Below are positions 35,611-44,866 of a stretch of DNA of 64,000 nt, one piece after another. Source of the DNA: JABDQW01 sp942492025. Its GTDB lineage: Bacteria; Pseudomonadota; Gammaproteobacteria; SZUA-229. The stretch spans positions 310,001-374,000 of the forward strand of contig CALODJ010000010.1 of assembly GCA_942492025.1 (NCBI GenBank). The letters run 5' to 3'. Every line of letters starts with the position of its first letter. The stretch's first letter is position 1. A program made the translations under genes and the position numbers. Below the pieces are notes generated by a model. It was not told the DNA's origin. It worked only from the letters and a program-made list of their open reading frames with translations, and ran no database searches.

Positions 35611-37103
35611 TGACCGTACTCACGAAATGCAATCAGGCGCGCCCATTCAAGCGCCGAGTAGGGTGCCGCTGCAAACAGGCCCACCAGCAGCGCCAGTATG
35701 CCGGTGATGACCGGTGGTAACAGTAACATCCAGTGTGTTTCGAAGCGTCCGAAATGCCGTTCTTGTGGCCATTCGCCTGAGGGTTTTCGAAACCAGGCGG
35801 TATACAGGATCGGAAGAAAATAGGCAGCGTTGAGCAGGCCGCTTGCAACAAGCACCCACAGCACCCAGTCCATATCGGCAGCGAGTGCACCACGGCCCAG
35901 GTACCACTTGGATATAAAGCCCGCCATCGGCGGCACACCGATCATGCCCAGCGCACCCAGGCTAAAGGCGAGTGTGGTCCAGGGCATACGTTGGCCGACA
36001 CCGCGCATTTCGCTGATGTGATGAATGCCGAGTGTTTCGGCATAGTTGCCTGCGCAGAAGAACAGCGTGATCTTCATCAATCCCTGGTGTACCAGATGCA
36101 CGATGCCGCCAATGCTGGCGATTGGGCCGTAAATTGCCGTTCCGAGCGCGATATACGAAACCTGGCTGACGGTGGAGTAGGCAAGACGTTTTTTCAATTC
36201 ATCCTGGAACAGGGCACGAATCGAGCCGTATACAATGGTGATGCTGGCAATTACTGCCAGCGGTACTAACATGTTCAGGTCGGCGACGAATTCCACGCCG
36301 TAAACGTCATACACCACCCGCACGATACCGAAGGCACCTGCCTTGACCACGGCAACCGCGTGCAGCAAAGCGCTCACGGGTGCTGGCGCAATCATGGCCT
36401 GGGGTAACCAGCCATGCAGCGGCACCAGTGCCGCCTTGACGCCAAGCCCACCGATTAGCAGCACGAAGATTATGGTCAGGGTCGTCCTGTCCAGGTCAGT
36501 GCGGCTGGCCAGTATGCCCGTCTCGGTAAAATCCAGCGGGCCGGCGACCGCACGCAACCAGGCAACGCCGGCGAGCAGAACAGCGCCGCCGATGATGGTA
36601 TAGGTCAGGTAGATGCGACCACCGCGCAGTGCCTCCGGCGTGCCACGGTGGACGACCAGCGGGTAGGTTGACAGGGTCAGCAGCTCGTAGAAAAACAGGA
36701 AGGTCAACAGGTTGCCGGCCATTGCGATGCCGATGGTGGCACTGACGCACAAGCTGAAGAAGCCAAAAAAACGGCTGCGGTGGGGGGCATCTTCCAGGTA
36801 GCCGACCGCGTACAGTGTAGTAACAAACCACAACACGGTCGACAGGGTCACGAACAACACAGACAGGGCATCGGCGTGCAGCACCAGCTCCATGCCCGGC
36901 GCCAGTGTCCATCGGGTCTCGTATTCTATCTCGTTGAAGACGCCCCATATCAGAATGCCGATCAGAATCAGCTTCAGGCTGGCACCACCCAGGTTGAGCG
37001 TTGTACGCAGCCGGTGGTTGCTTTCATCCAGGAAAAAAATCATGATGCCCGGTAGCAGGGAACTGAGCAGTATTGCCAGCGGCAGCCAGAAACCCGCAGT
37101 CAC
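35607..37103 (-). CDS. Mrp-type antiporter subunit D-like protein
   Basis: A 498-residue protein with about 14 membrane helices and MrpD/NuoM hallmarks: the TM5 region FFYELLTLSTYPLVVH with the key Glu, the TM7-8 region GVKAALVPLHGWLPQAMIAPAP with Lys and His, and AYSTVSQVSYIALG. It should form an ion-translocating half-channel of the complex. Four-base overlaps join it to both neighbours. Confidence 0.9.
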   Translation of the reverse strand: MTAGFWLPLAILLSSLLPGIMIFFLDESNHRLRTTLNLGGASLKLILIGILIWGVFNEIEYETRWTLAPGMELVLHADALSVLFVTLSTVLWFVTTLYAVGYLEDAPHRSRFFGFFSLCVSATIGIAMAGNLLTFLFFYELLTLSTYPLVVHRGTPEALRGGRIYLTYTIIGGAVLLAGVAWLRAVAGPLDFTETGILASRTDLDRTTLTIIFVLLIGGLGVKAALVPLHGWLPQAMIAPAPVSALLHAVAVVKAGAFGIVRVVYDVYGVEFVADLNMLVPLAVIASITIVYGSIRALFQDELKKRLAYSTVSQVSYIALGTAIYGPIASIGGIVHLVHQGLMKITLFFCAGNYAETLGIHHISEMRGVGQRMPWTTLAFSLGALGMIGVPPMAGFISKWYLGRGALAADMDWVLWVLVASGLLNAAYFLPILYTAWFRKPSGEWPQERHFGRFETHWMLLLPPVITGILALLVGLFAAAPYSALEWARLIAFREYGQ

Positions 37104-38575
37104 TGTGGTGCCTCCGGCAGGGCGAGTTTGCCTGCACTGGCACCAACCTCGAGAAGCTCAAAGGGTTGTGCGGACAATACACCGAGCAGAATGGCGCCAA
37201 TCGCAAGCGCGAGCGCACTCCATTCCATCACCGGGTGCGGGGTGTGTCGGGGATGTTTCGACTGTTTGTTGCGAAAAGCGTGGAGCAAGACACGAAATGA
37301 GTAGGCTGCGGCCATCACGCCACCGACCAGCAGCACGACAGCCCACCACCACTGACCGCTGACAAACGCCGCATTCAACAGCAACCACTTGCCGACAAAA
37401 CCACCCGAGGGTGGCAGCCCCATGATACTTGCACAGGAAAGGCCCACAGCGAACAGGGTAATCGGCAGGTGCTGCCCCACGCCGGCCAGATCCGTTACAC
37501 GGTCATGACCCGATGCATGCAGGATATTGCCGGCGGCGAGAAAAAGTCCCGCTTTTGCCAGACCGTGGGATAGTGCGAGCCAGACAACACCGTACCAGGC
37601 GATGGAGCCGGCATCTGTCGAACTGGCGAGTGGAAACCACAGAAACAGGTAACCGACCTGGGCTACGGTTGAATAGGCGACAACCAGCTTCAGCCGGGGA
37701 GCCATCAGCGCCTGCAGCGAACCCCAGATGATGGCGCCAGCGCCGAGAACGCCCATCAGTTGTCCGGCCAGATCGGGAGCAAGCGCTTCGAACGGTCCCA
37801 GCCATAGCCGCATCAGGGCATAAAAAGCGGCCTTTACGACCAGGGCGGAGAGTACAGCACTGACTGGAGCAGGTGCATTTGCATGGGCCGGTGGCAGCCA
37901 GAAGTGCAGCGGGAATAACGCGGTCTTCAACAGCAAGCCGGCTGTCATCAGGGCCATGGCCAGCCATGCGGCCGGTTCAGCCTGCATGGTGGTTGTCAGC
38001 AGCTTCATGTCGACTGTCCCGTGCAGCGCATATAATAATCCCACACCGAGCAGGTAGAACATGGAGCCCAGCAGACCGACGAGCAAATAACGGGTCGCGG
38101 CTGCTACTGCATGGGCTTCCAGTGCAACCAGCGCCACGGCCGCAAGCCCCATTAACTCCAGAGTGACATACAGGTTGAAAATATCATCGGTTAAAAACAG
38201 GGCATTAAGCGCCGCCCACAGTGATAGCCACAAGGGCCACCAGCCAAAACTGCTGGTGTTGTAGCTACTGTGATTTCGATCAACCTTGAAGTAACCAATG
38301 GCATGCAGGCTCGTGCCCAGGCCTACAATAGCGGTCAGGCAGAGCATCAGAGCGGTCAGTCCGTCGGCATACAGACCAATACCCAAAGGAGGGTTCCAGC
38401 CAGCGACAGACATGCTCAACGGGCCGGTGGCGTCGATACGTGATGCAAGTGACAGCGAAAGCCCCACCAGCGTAAAAGCGGCCAGCATGCCCGTTAGTCG
38501 CGCGTAGCGCGGCAACACGAAAGCGATAAAAGCGGCGAGTAACGGTATCAGCACCAGTGCCGGCATCAAGCTCAT
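37100..38575 (-). CDS. mrpD: Mrp-type antiporter subunit D-like protein
   Basis: A 491-residue protein with the same fold and motifs: YVTLELMGLAAVALVAL (TM5 Glu), LLKTALFPLHFWLPPAHANAPAPVSA and VVAYSTVAQVGYLFLW. It is the first of three consecutive subunits of this type and directly follows mrpC, the position of MrpD/MbhH in known operons, so I assign the symbol to this copy. Confidence 0.9.
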   Translation of the reverse strand: MSLMPALVLIPLLAAFIAFVLPRYARLTGMLAAFTLVGLSLSLASRIDATGPLSMSVAGWNPPLGIGLYADGLTALMLCLTAIVGLGTSLHAIGYFKVDRNHSSYNTSSFGWWPLWLSLWAALNALFLTDDIFNLYVTLELMGLAAVALVALEAHAVAAATRYLLVGLLGSMFYLLGVGLLYALHGTVDMKLLTTTMQAEPAAWLAMALMTAGLLLKTALFPLHFWLPPAHANAPAPVSAVLSALVVKAAFYALMRLWLGPFEALAPDLAGQLMGVLGAGAIIWGSLQALMAPRLKLVVAYSTVAQVGYLFLWFPLASSTDAGSIAWYGVVWLALSHGLAKAGLFLAAGNILHASGHDRVTDLAGVGQHLPITLFAVGLSCASIMGLPPSGGFVGKWLLLNAAFVSGQWWWAVVLLVGGVMAAAYSFRVLLHAFRNKQSKHPRHTPHPVMEWSALALAIGAILLGVLSAQPFELLEVGASAGKLALPEAPQ

Positions 38576-38874
38576 GCATCGTCCTCGGGGAACTCGGTCG
38601 AACCATGGAGATGCTTGATGCGCACAACGAGCACCAGAGCCAGTGCAGTGGCGCTGACCGAGACTACGAGACCGGTGAGCACCATCGCCAACGGCACCGG
38701 ATCGGGTAGATCACCCGCGCGTTTTGCGAGCGCCACGAAAATCAGGAACACACCCGTGCTCATCACATTCAGCGCCAGTATGCGGCGTAACAGGTGAGGG
38801 TGTATGACCAGACCCCCAAGGCCGATACAGAAAAGCGCAGCACCAATCAGTGCATACCAGAGAAACTGGCTCAA
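38572..38874 (-). CDS. mrpC: Mrp antiporter subunit C (NuoK-like)
   Basis: A 100-residue protein with three membrane helices and the NuoK/MrpC pattern (ALIGAALFCIGLGGLV, LNVMSTGVFLIFVA, LTGLVVSVSATALALVLVVRI). It connects the antiporter-like subunits to the small-subunit module. It overlaps the next gene upstream and the next downstream by four bases each. Confidence 0.92.
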   Translation of the reverse strand: MSQFLWYALIGAALFCIGLGGLVIHPHLLRRILALNVMSTGVFLIFVALAKRAGDLPDPVPLAMVLTGLVVSVSATALALVLVVRIKHLHGSTEFPEDDA

Positions 38875-39566
38875 TTCTGGCCTCCCTGGCGAGGTCGGCT
38901 GCCGGCAAAAAGCAAGGTCAGGGTAATACCGATCGTCAGCGTCGATGCAGCTTCGATCAGAAGTATATAACTACCCGCATAATCCAGCGGGTATTGCAGC
39001 ATCACATTGCCCGATAACATCAGACCAACGGCAACCAGAGTGAATATGCCCGGTCCTGCCACGAGCAAGGTACGCAAACGGATATTATCGCGCAGCGCCA
39101 GTTTCTCGGCACTGACAACCAGCATCAACACCCCCGCACCTGCGAGCAGGGCGCCGGCCTGAAAAGCGCCACCGGCAGCGTGACTGCCGAGCCAGAGTAT
39201 GTAGCCGCTTACCACGATGATGACAGGTACCAGTAATTGTACAAGCGCCTCCAGCACTGGCCCGGGTGCCGGATCGTGGCGGGGGCGTTGCAGGCTGTCC
39301 TGATACCAGACACCGAGTAATGCGACCAGCAGCACGACGATTTCCAGCAGCGTGTCATAACTGCGAAAGTTCAACAGAATAGCGGTAACCTGGGCGCTCA
39401 CGCCACTTTCAGGCATGTTGTCACTGACCAGCAACGACAAGCCTGCAGCTTCGGGGGGTAAGGTCCATAGCGCCCACGCAAGCACAAGTCCTAAGACTGC
39501 GATCGTTAGCAGCGCGAGTGAAACGGTAACAAAACGAACCGGATCAGTCTTTGTCATCGTTTTCAT
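38871..39566 (-). CDS. mrpB: Mrp antiporter subunit B with N-terminal MbhE-like segment
   Basis: The start at 39566 (MKTMTKTD) is preferred; the frame stays open 31 codons further into the upstream gene, and an ATG at 39557 is also possible. The 231-residue protein has an N-terminal stretch like MbhE (helix, then GVSAQVTAILLNFRSYDTLLEI) fused to a MrpB/MbhF domain (VIIVVSGYILWLGSHAAGGAFQAGALLAG). The fusion corresponds to the C-terminal end of MrpA plus MrpB in Bacillus-type operons. Confidence 0.88.
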   Translation of the reverse strand: MKTMTKTDPVRFVTVSLALLTIAVLGLVLAWALWTLPPEAAGLSLLVSDNMPESGVSAQVTAILLNFRSYDTLLEIVVLLVALLGVWYQDSLQRPRHDPAPGPVLEALVQLLVPVIIVVSGYILWLGSHAAGGAFQAGALLAGAGVLMLVVSAEKLALRDNIRLRTLLVAGPGIFTLVAVGLMLSGNVMLQYPLDYAGSYILLIEAASTLTIGITLTLLFAGSRPRQGGQN

Positions 39567-39822
39567 CGTGTTCAGGGGGCGCAGCTCGCAGCCGGTGCAG
39601 CGCAGACAGTAACAGCGCACCGGTAATGCCACCACCCAGCGCTGCTTCTGCAAGGGCAAGGTCCGGTGTGCCCAGACGCACCCAGGCCAGGGACATTAAT
39701 ATCCCGAGTCCGATGAATGACATAACGGTATTTAACAGGTCCGCACCCGACACCACCCTGATACCGAGCCATAACAGCGTCAGCCCGAGAAGTCCATCAA
39801 ACAGCCATTCCACCGGAGTCAT
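39544..39822 (-). CDS. DUF4040 (MbhD-like) subunit of Mrp complex
   Basis: A 92-residue protein with three helices and the DUF4040/MbhD motif (SLAWVRLGTPDLALAEAALGGGITGALLLSAL), equivalent to the part of MrpA that follows its NuoL-like domain. Here it is a separate gene. The acidic C-terminal tail overlaps the start of mrpB. It overlaps mrpG by four bases. Confidence 0.9.
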   Translation of the reverse strand: MTPVEWLFDGLLGLTLLWLGIRVVSGADLLNTVMSFIGLGILMSLAWVRLGTPDLALAEAALGGGITGALLLSALHRLRAAPPEHDENDDKD

Positions 39823-40115
39823 GCATTGTACTCCTTGCCGTGTCTGGCGTTACGTGCGGTACGTGCGATCAGATGCGATACGCTGGCGCTGGCCAGCATG
39901 ATGAGCAACCATATCAACAACAGCTTGATCCCTGCGGTAAAAGAGCCTGAATGCAGCGCCAGCCCTGCAGCGATCATACCCAGACCGAGGTTATCCGCTT
40001 TGGTCAATGCGTGCAGACGCGTGAACAGGTCGGGAAAGCGGATCAGGGCCAGGGTCCCCATCAGAAAAAAGACGACGCCAATAGCGATGAAAAACCAGCC
40101 TGTGATATAGATCAT
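39819..40115 (-). CDS. mrpG: Mrp antiporter subunit G
   Basis: A 98-residue protein with three membrane helices and the MrpG/PhaG signature (GTLALIRFPDLFTRLHALTKADNLG). It is part of the small-subunit module of the cation/proton antiporter. It overlaps mrpF by four bases. Confidence 0.93.
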   Translation of the reverse strand: MIYITGWFFIAIGVVFFLMGTLALIRFPDLFTRLHALTKADNLGLGMIAAGLALHSGSFTAGIKLLLIWLLIMLASASVSHLIARTARNARHGKEYNA

Positions 40116-40396
40116 TGGTCGCTGCTCGTGTGATCTGTCTCAGGGGTCAGGTCGCCATAACGTACGTAGGCGATTGAAATAGTTGATGCCAGCAGGCCGA
40201 GGACGAGGGCCAGGTCGCGCAGTACCGGCTGTTTCAGCCCTTCAGCGAGCAGCAGCACGATGGCTACTGCCGTTGTGCCGAATAACTGCAGTGCCAGCAA
40301 ACGTTCGACTCTGGCACGGCCGATAAATATTCGGACCAGTCCTGCGGTGACGGTAGCCAGCAGTATCAGTGCTGCAAACAGATATACGCCACTCAT
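40112..40396 (-). CDS. mrpF: Mrp antiporter subunit F
   Basis: A 94-residue protein with three membrane helices and MrpF features (RIFIGRARVERLLALQLFGTTAVAIVLLL, DLALVLGLLASTISIAYVRYG). It starts three bases after mrpE ends. Confidence 0.92.
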   Translation of the reverse strand: MSGVYLFAALILLATVTAGLVRIFIGRARVERLLALQLFGTTAVAIVLLLAEGLKQPVLRDLALVLGLLASTISIAYVRYGDLTPETDHTSSDQ

Positions 40397-40399
40397 GTG

Positions 40400-40891
40400 T
40401 CAGTCCTTTTCGATTCCATATAAAGCAGATATGCGTAATTCTGCTTCGCGTACCTCTTCAGTCGCCTTTGAATTGGCTTCGAGTGCATGTAACACGAGCA
40501 CATCATCCTCGATATCTGCACTGAGTGTACCGGGCAGAAGGCTGACAACGTTGACCAGGAACACACGTGCCTGGCCTGGAGGGAGCGTTAAACGGTACCG
40601 GAGAAAGCCGGGTTCAAGTTGAACTTCAAGCTGTAGCGCACGCCAGGCAACATCCATGCCGCCGAGCAGAGAATGCCATAGAAACCAGGCGGTGAAACCC
40701 GGCAGCAACCCTATGTGAATGACCGACTTTTCATGGAATCGTAGTCGTTGGTAAGCAATGACTGCAATAATGATACAGGGCATCCCTACCACCCAGGATG
40801 ACAGGCTGCCTTTTGCAATCACAGCCCACAGGGCTGAGAGTAAAACGAGCGGTATCAAGGAATGGTTGATTAAATTGATAATTTTCTTCAT
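40400..40891 (-). CDS. mrpE: Mrp antiporter subunit E, first gene of the operon
   Basis: A 163-residue protein with two N-terminal membrane helices and a soluble tail, matching MrpE/MbhA (FLRYRLTLPPGQARVFLVNVVSLLPGTLSADIEDDVLVLHAL). It opens the nine-gene minus-strand operon E-F-G-DUF4040-B-C-D-D-D; the promoter should lie in 40892-41000. I see no clear regulator gene next to it. Confidence 0.92.
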   Translation of the reverse strand: MKKIINLINHSLIPLVLLSALWAVIAKGSLSSWVVGMPCIIIAVIAYQRLRFHEKSVIHIGLLPGFTAWFLWHSLLGGMDVAWRALQLEVQLEPGFLRYRLTLPPGQARVFLVNVVSLLPGTLSADIEDDVLVLHALEANSKATEEVREAELRISALYGIEKD

Positions 40892-41046
40892 GACCAGTAT
40901 TGCTTGTGGCGCCGGACAAACTTATGCTTGTATTTTGCTTGTGTTGAGCCAGGAATGCCAGACTGTTCGCAACAAATTATAATAATCATTGTTCAACAGG
41001 TTTTCCTGGGCAATTAAGTGATCAAAAATACAGAGATCTTTGGGAA

Positions 41047-41178
41047 ATGTTGGTTGAAAGCGGTGAATTCAGTCAAAAGTATATTGCCCTATTTAACAAG
41101 GCCATCGCATTCGTCTTCGGTGTAATCCTGCTTTTTCGTGTTTTGGGAATGCTGATATCGTCGATGCAGGCAAAGTAG
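41047..41178 (+). CDS. Possible 43-residue membrane protein
   Basis: A short frame (MLVESGEFSQKYIALF start) with one hydrophobic helix (AIAFVFGVILLFRVLGMLI) and a basic residue inside it. GGGAA lies directly upstream. It occupies the otherwise gene-free 397 bp between the Mrp operon and the DUF211 gene. It has the look of a small membrane regulator, but length and lack of homology evidence leave it uncertain. Confidence 0.35.
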   Translation: MLVESGEFSQKYIALFNKAIAFVFGVILLFRVLGMLISSMQAK

Positions 41179-41288
41179 ATTCTATCGCGAATAGAACACC
41201 GGTCGATCTCTATCCATACCAGCTGCTCTGTTTCAGATAATGTCGCCAACATACGATTAAATAATAAATACGAATGAGAGAATGAGCT

Positions 41289-41558
41289 ATGGTCTTTGTC
41301 AAGAGAATCGTCCTGGATGTTCTTAAGCCCCATTTGCCCAGTGCAATCGATTTTTCCCAGGCAATTGCCAGGGTAGGAAAAGATTATCGTGTACGTCTGA
41401 CGGTTCTGGAGATGGATGAAAACACCCAAACACTTTCGCTCGAAGTCGAAGCTGGTTCTGTAGATCTTGCAGCGATAGAATCGGCCATAACCAGCATGGG
41501 TGGCTCGCTGCACAGTATCGATCAGGTCGAAGTGCAGAACGACGCAGATGATGGATAA
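41289..41558 (+). CDS. DUF211 family protein
   Basis: The 89-residue protein matches DUF211 (VKRIVLDVLKPHLPSA, YRVRLTVLEMDE, ITSMGGSLHSIDQVEV), a ferredoxin-like fold family best known from archaea, where a structure shows bound calcium. It is followed after 6 bp by a VIT-type transporter and then a Ca2+-type ATPase, so it may be a small cation sensor for the operon. Confidence 0.85.
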   Translation: MVFVKRIVLDVLKPHLPSAIDFSQAIARVGKDYRVRLTVLEMDENTQTLSLEVEAGSVDLAAIESAITSMGGSLHSIDQVEVQNDADDG

Positions 41559-41564
41559 TATGTC

Positions 41565-42149
41565 GTGAGTCTGACTGAGCAGGCAAGACTTCTACTCAGC
41601 ATCTCACGCACCAGCGACATTGTTCGCCGCTATTTCGTGGTCAACGGTTTTGATGGTGCGCTGACTATGCTTGGGATGATCATTGGATTTATGATCAGCG
41701 AGACCGATGATTTAATCCTGATTATCAATACCTGCCTGGGTGCTGCCATTGCGCTGGGCATGAGTGGTTTGAGCAGCGCTTATATCAGTGAAATGGCAGA
41801 ACGCAAGCGTGCACTTGGCAAGCTGGAGGAAGCCATGATTGCCGATCTTCGCGAGACTGCGCATGGCGATGCGGCGCGCTGGGTGCCATTATGGGTTGCG
41901 CTGGTCAATGGTTCGGCACCGCTTTTCATATCACTGCTGATTCTGCTGCCGCTCTGGCTGTCAAAAGCCGGGTTGGCTCTGCCAGTATCACCGCTTAGTG
42001 CGGCCATTATCATTGCGTTGGCACTGGTTTTTATGCTGGGTGTGCTGCTGGGCCAAATTGCAGGTATATCCTGGCTGCGTAGCGGGGTACAAACCTTACT
42101 GGTTGCCGTTATTACCGCTGCTCTGATTTATTTGTTTACAGGATTCTAA
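41565..42149 (+). CDS. VIT1/CCC1-family membrane protein (TIGR00267-like)
   Basis: A 194-residue protein with five membrane helices. The first helix has the VIT1/CCC1 pattern (RRYFVVNGFDGALTMLGMIIGF) and the second GAAIALGMSGLSSAYISEMAERKR. The compact form resembles TIGR00267 proteins, common in archaea. Relatives move Fe2+ or Mn2+. Start is GTG, 6 bp after DUF211; the ATPase begins 2 bp after its stop. Confidence 0.85.
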   Translation: MSLTEQARLLLSISRTSDIVRRYFVVNGFDGALTMLGMIIGFMISETDDLILIINTCLGAAIALGMSGLSSAYISEMAERKRALGKLEEAMIADLRETAHGDAARWVPLWVALVNGSAPLFISLLILLPLWLSKAGLALPVSPLSAAIIIALALVFMLGVLLGQIAGISWLRSGVQTLLVAVITAALIYLFTGF

Positions 42150-42151
42150 AG

Positions 42152-44776
42152 GTGCAGTCGAAAGCCTGGTACAGTATTGAGGCTGATGACGTATTGCAAC
42201 ACCTCGAGTCTTCGGCACAAGGGTTGACCACGGCTGTTGCGCAACAGCGTCTGGCCAAGTACGGGCCGAATACCCTTCCGGAAGCACGGCGACGCTCGCT
42301 GTTGATGATACTGCTGGGGCAATTCAGTGATTTCATGATCCTGGTGCTGCTGGCTGCAGCACTGATTTCCGGCTTCATCGGTGACCCCCAGGACACGATT
42401 GTCATTCTGGTAATCGTGCTGCTGAATGCCATCATTGGTGCCATCCAGGAGTTCCGTGCTGAGCGTGCAGTAGCGGCATTGCGGGCAATGGCAGCACCGG
42501 AGGCACATGTCGTACGTGACGAACAGAGTGTTACACTGGCGGCAGCTGATCTCGTTCCTGGTGACGTGGTTATTTTGCAGGCAGGTGATATCGTACCGGC
42601 CGATCTGCGCTTAACGCAAGTGGAAGAGATGCTGGCTGATGAGTCAGCACTTACCGGCGAGTCCACGCCTGTCAATAAACAGTCGGAAGTCATCAACGAA
42701 ACTGACCTGTCACCAGGCGATCGCTTGAACATTGCTTTCAAAAGCAGTCTGATCACCAGCGGGGCTGGCAGGGGTATAGTCGTTGCCACCGGACTGGATA
42801 CGGAAATTGGCCGCATTGCGGAACTGTTACGTGCTGAGGCCGGTGTTAAAACACCATTACAGGAACGCCTTACCCGTTTCGGGCGTTATCTCGCCCTGGC
42901 AGTACTGGCGATTTGTGCCGTGGTATTCACCGCCGGATTGTTACAAGGCCAGCCGATTTTGCTGATGTTCCTCACCGCCGTGAGCCTGGCTGTTGCGGCC
43001 ATACCGGAAGCATTGCCCGCGGTTATCACGATTTCACTGGCGCTGGGGGCGCGCAAACTGACACGCCATCATGCACTGGTGCGTAATCTGCCTGCTGTCG
43101 AAACCCTGGGATCGGTTACCTGGATTTGTGCGGACAAGACCGGCACCTTGACACAGAATCGCATGACTGCCGAGCTGTTCTATTTTGCTGGCGAGCAACG
43201 TGAGTCATTGCCCGAACCGGAAGCTGATTTGGCCACGACAGAACTGGGGCAGGCCATGGCGTTGAGCAATGATATCGCCGAGCAAGATGGTAAACCGGCC
43301 GGTGAACCCACTGAGCTGGCATTATATGAAGCTGCTCGCAATGCAGGTTTTGATAAAACCGTACTGCTGCAAACAAAGCCACGCCTGGGCGTGATTCCAT
43401 TCGACAGCACGCGCAAGCGGATGACCACTTTGCACCAGTCATCCGGACAGGTGGTGGCGTATATCAAGGGTGCGCCTGAAAGTGTGCTGCCGCTATGCAG
43501 TCATATACAGGTGCAAAGCGAGGCCGTTACTTTTGCAGCGGAAGCGGTGTTGGCAGAAGCGTCCCGTTTGGCTGCTGAAGGATACCGCGTGCTGGCGTTT
43601 GCCCGGCGTGAATTAACTATACTGCCGGAATCGCTCGAGGCTGAAACTGTCGAGCAGAACCTGACCTTTCTTGGGCTGGCGGCCCTGATTGATCCGCCGC
43701 GGCCCGAGGTGCCGCAAGCAGTCGCCGATTGTCTCACGGCGGGTATTACCCCGGTAATGATCACCGGTGACCACCCGGGAACCGCCTTGGCTATCGCCAG
43801 GCGCTTGGGTATCGCGGAGGATGAGTCGGCATTGCTCAGTGGCGACGAGCTGGCGGATCTCTCCGATGAACAATTTGCCCGCGAGGTTGAATCAATACGG
43901 GTATATGCACGCGTCACTCCGGAACAGAAATTACGCATTGTCAAAGCCCTGCAGCTGAACGGCGAATTTGTAGCCATGACCGGTGACGGGGTGAATGATG
44001 CACCGGCACTGAAACGTGCGGGTATAGGTGTGGCCATGGGGAAAAAAGGTACCGATGTGGCGCGGGAGGCATCGGACATAGTCCTGCTGGATGATGACTT
44101 TACGACGATTGTGCGCGCGATACGGGCAGGGCGTGCCATATTCGATAATATCCGCAAGTTCATTAAATATACCATGAGCTCCAATTCAGGCGAGATCTGG
44201 ACGCTGTTTCTGGCGCCGTTTCTGGGCTTGCCAATACCCTTGTTGCCCATTCACATTCTATGGATCAATCTTGTTACCGATGGCCTGCCCGGGTTGGCCT
44301 TGACGGCAGAGTCTGCAGAGGAGGGTATTATGCAGCGCGCACCGCGCCCACCCGGGGAGAATATCTTCGCACACGGCATGTGGCAGCATATTATCTGGGT
44401 CGGGCTTTTTATTGGCAGCATCTCTATTGCCGCCATGGCCTGGGCGATAGCACGCGATGTGGCCTACTGGCAGACCGTCGTGTTTACCGTACTCACGGTA
44501 TCCCAGTTGTTTCATTCCCTGGCCGTGCGCAGTGAAACCGAGTCGTTGTTTCGCATGGGTTTATTCAGTAATCTGCCAATGCTCGGCGCGGTATCACTGA
44601 CACTGCTATTGCAACTGGCGGTTATTTATGTACCTGCACTCAATGGCATCTTCTATACCCAGCCTCTGCCACTGTTCGATCTCGCGGTCTGTCTGGCACT
44701 ATCTTCGCTGGTATTGTTTGCAGTAGAGATCGAAAAGTGGCTGGTACGACGCGGTGTGATTTACTCGAATAATTAA
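42152..44776 (+). CDS. P2A-type calcium-transporting ATPase
   Basis: The 874-residue pump has the actuator TGES loop, the phosphorylation motif DKTGTLTQN (Asp328), KGAPE, the hinge TGDGVNDAPAL and ten membrane helices. Calcium-site residues resemble SERCA site II: PEALP in M4, SSNSGE in M5 and NLVTDGLP in M6, so it probably exports Ca2+ (or Mn2+). It starts at GTG with AGGA upstream. It is the last gene of the DUF211-VIT-ATPase operon. Confidence 0.92.
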   Translation: MQSKAWYSIEADDVLQHLESSAQGLTTAVAQQRLAKYGPNTLPEARRRSLLMILLGQFSDFMILVLLAAALISGFIGDPQDTIVILVIVLLNAIIGAIQEFRAERAVAALRAMAAPEAHVVRDEQSVTLAAADLVPGDVVILQAGDIVPADLRLTQVEEMLADESALTGESTPVNKQSEVINETDLSPGDRLNIAFKSSLITSGAGRGIVVATGLDTEIGRIAELLRAEAGVKTPLQERLTRFGRYLALAVLAICAVVFTAGLLQGQPILLMFLTAVSLAVAAIPEALPAVITISLALGARKLTRHHALVRNLPAVETLGSVTWICADKTGTLTQNRMTAELFYFAGEQRESLPEPEADLATTELGQAMALSNDIAEQDGKPAGEPTELALYEAARNAGFDKTVLLQTKPRLGVIPFDSTRKRMTTLHQSSGQVVAYIKGAPESVLPLCSHIQVQSEAVTFAAEAVLAEASRLAAEGYRVLAFARRELTILPESLEAETVEQNLTFLGLAALIDPPRPEVPQAVADCLTAGITPVMITGDHPGTALAIARRLGIAEDESALLSGDELADLSDEQFAREVESIRVYARVTPEQKLRIVKALQLNGEFVAMTGDGVNDAPALKRAGIGVAMGKKGTDVAREASDIVLLDDDFTTIVRAIRAGRAIFDNIRKFIKYTMSSNSGEIWTLFLAPFLGLPIPLLPIHILWINLVTDGLPGLALTAESAEEGIMQRAPRPPGENIFAHGMWQHIIWVGLFIGSISIAAMAWAIARDVAYWQTVVFTVLTVSQLFHSLAVRSETESLFRMGLFSNLPMLGAVSLTLLLQLAVIYVPALNGIFYTQPLPLFDLAVCLALSSLVLFAVEIEKWLVRRGVIYSNN

Positions 44777-44866
44777 TCGAGCAGTTATGAATGTGAATCC
44801 GTCAGTATCGATTGTTGCACATATAATACTGTCTTCCGGAGAAGACTTGACGTCCATCTATGCGGG

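Noticed and set aside
40892..41288. Metal-sensing riboswitch (yybP-ykoY or M-box) near the Mrp and ATPase operons
   Set aside because: No conserved riboswitch core could be recognised by eye.
43501..44250. 249-codon frame opposite the calcium ATPase
   Set aside because: Ser/Ala-rich antisense shadow with no domain.
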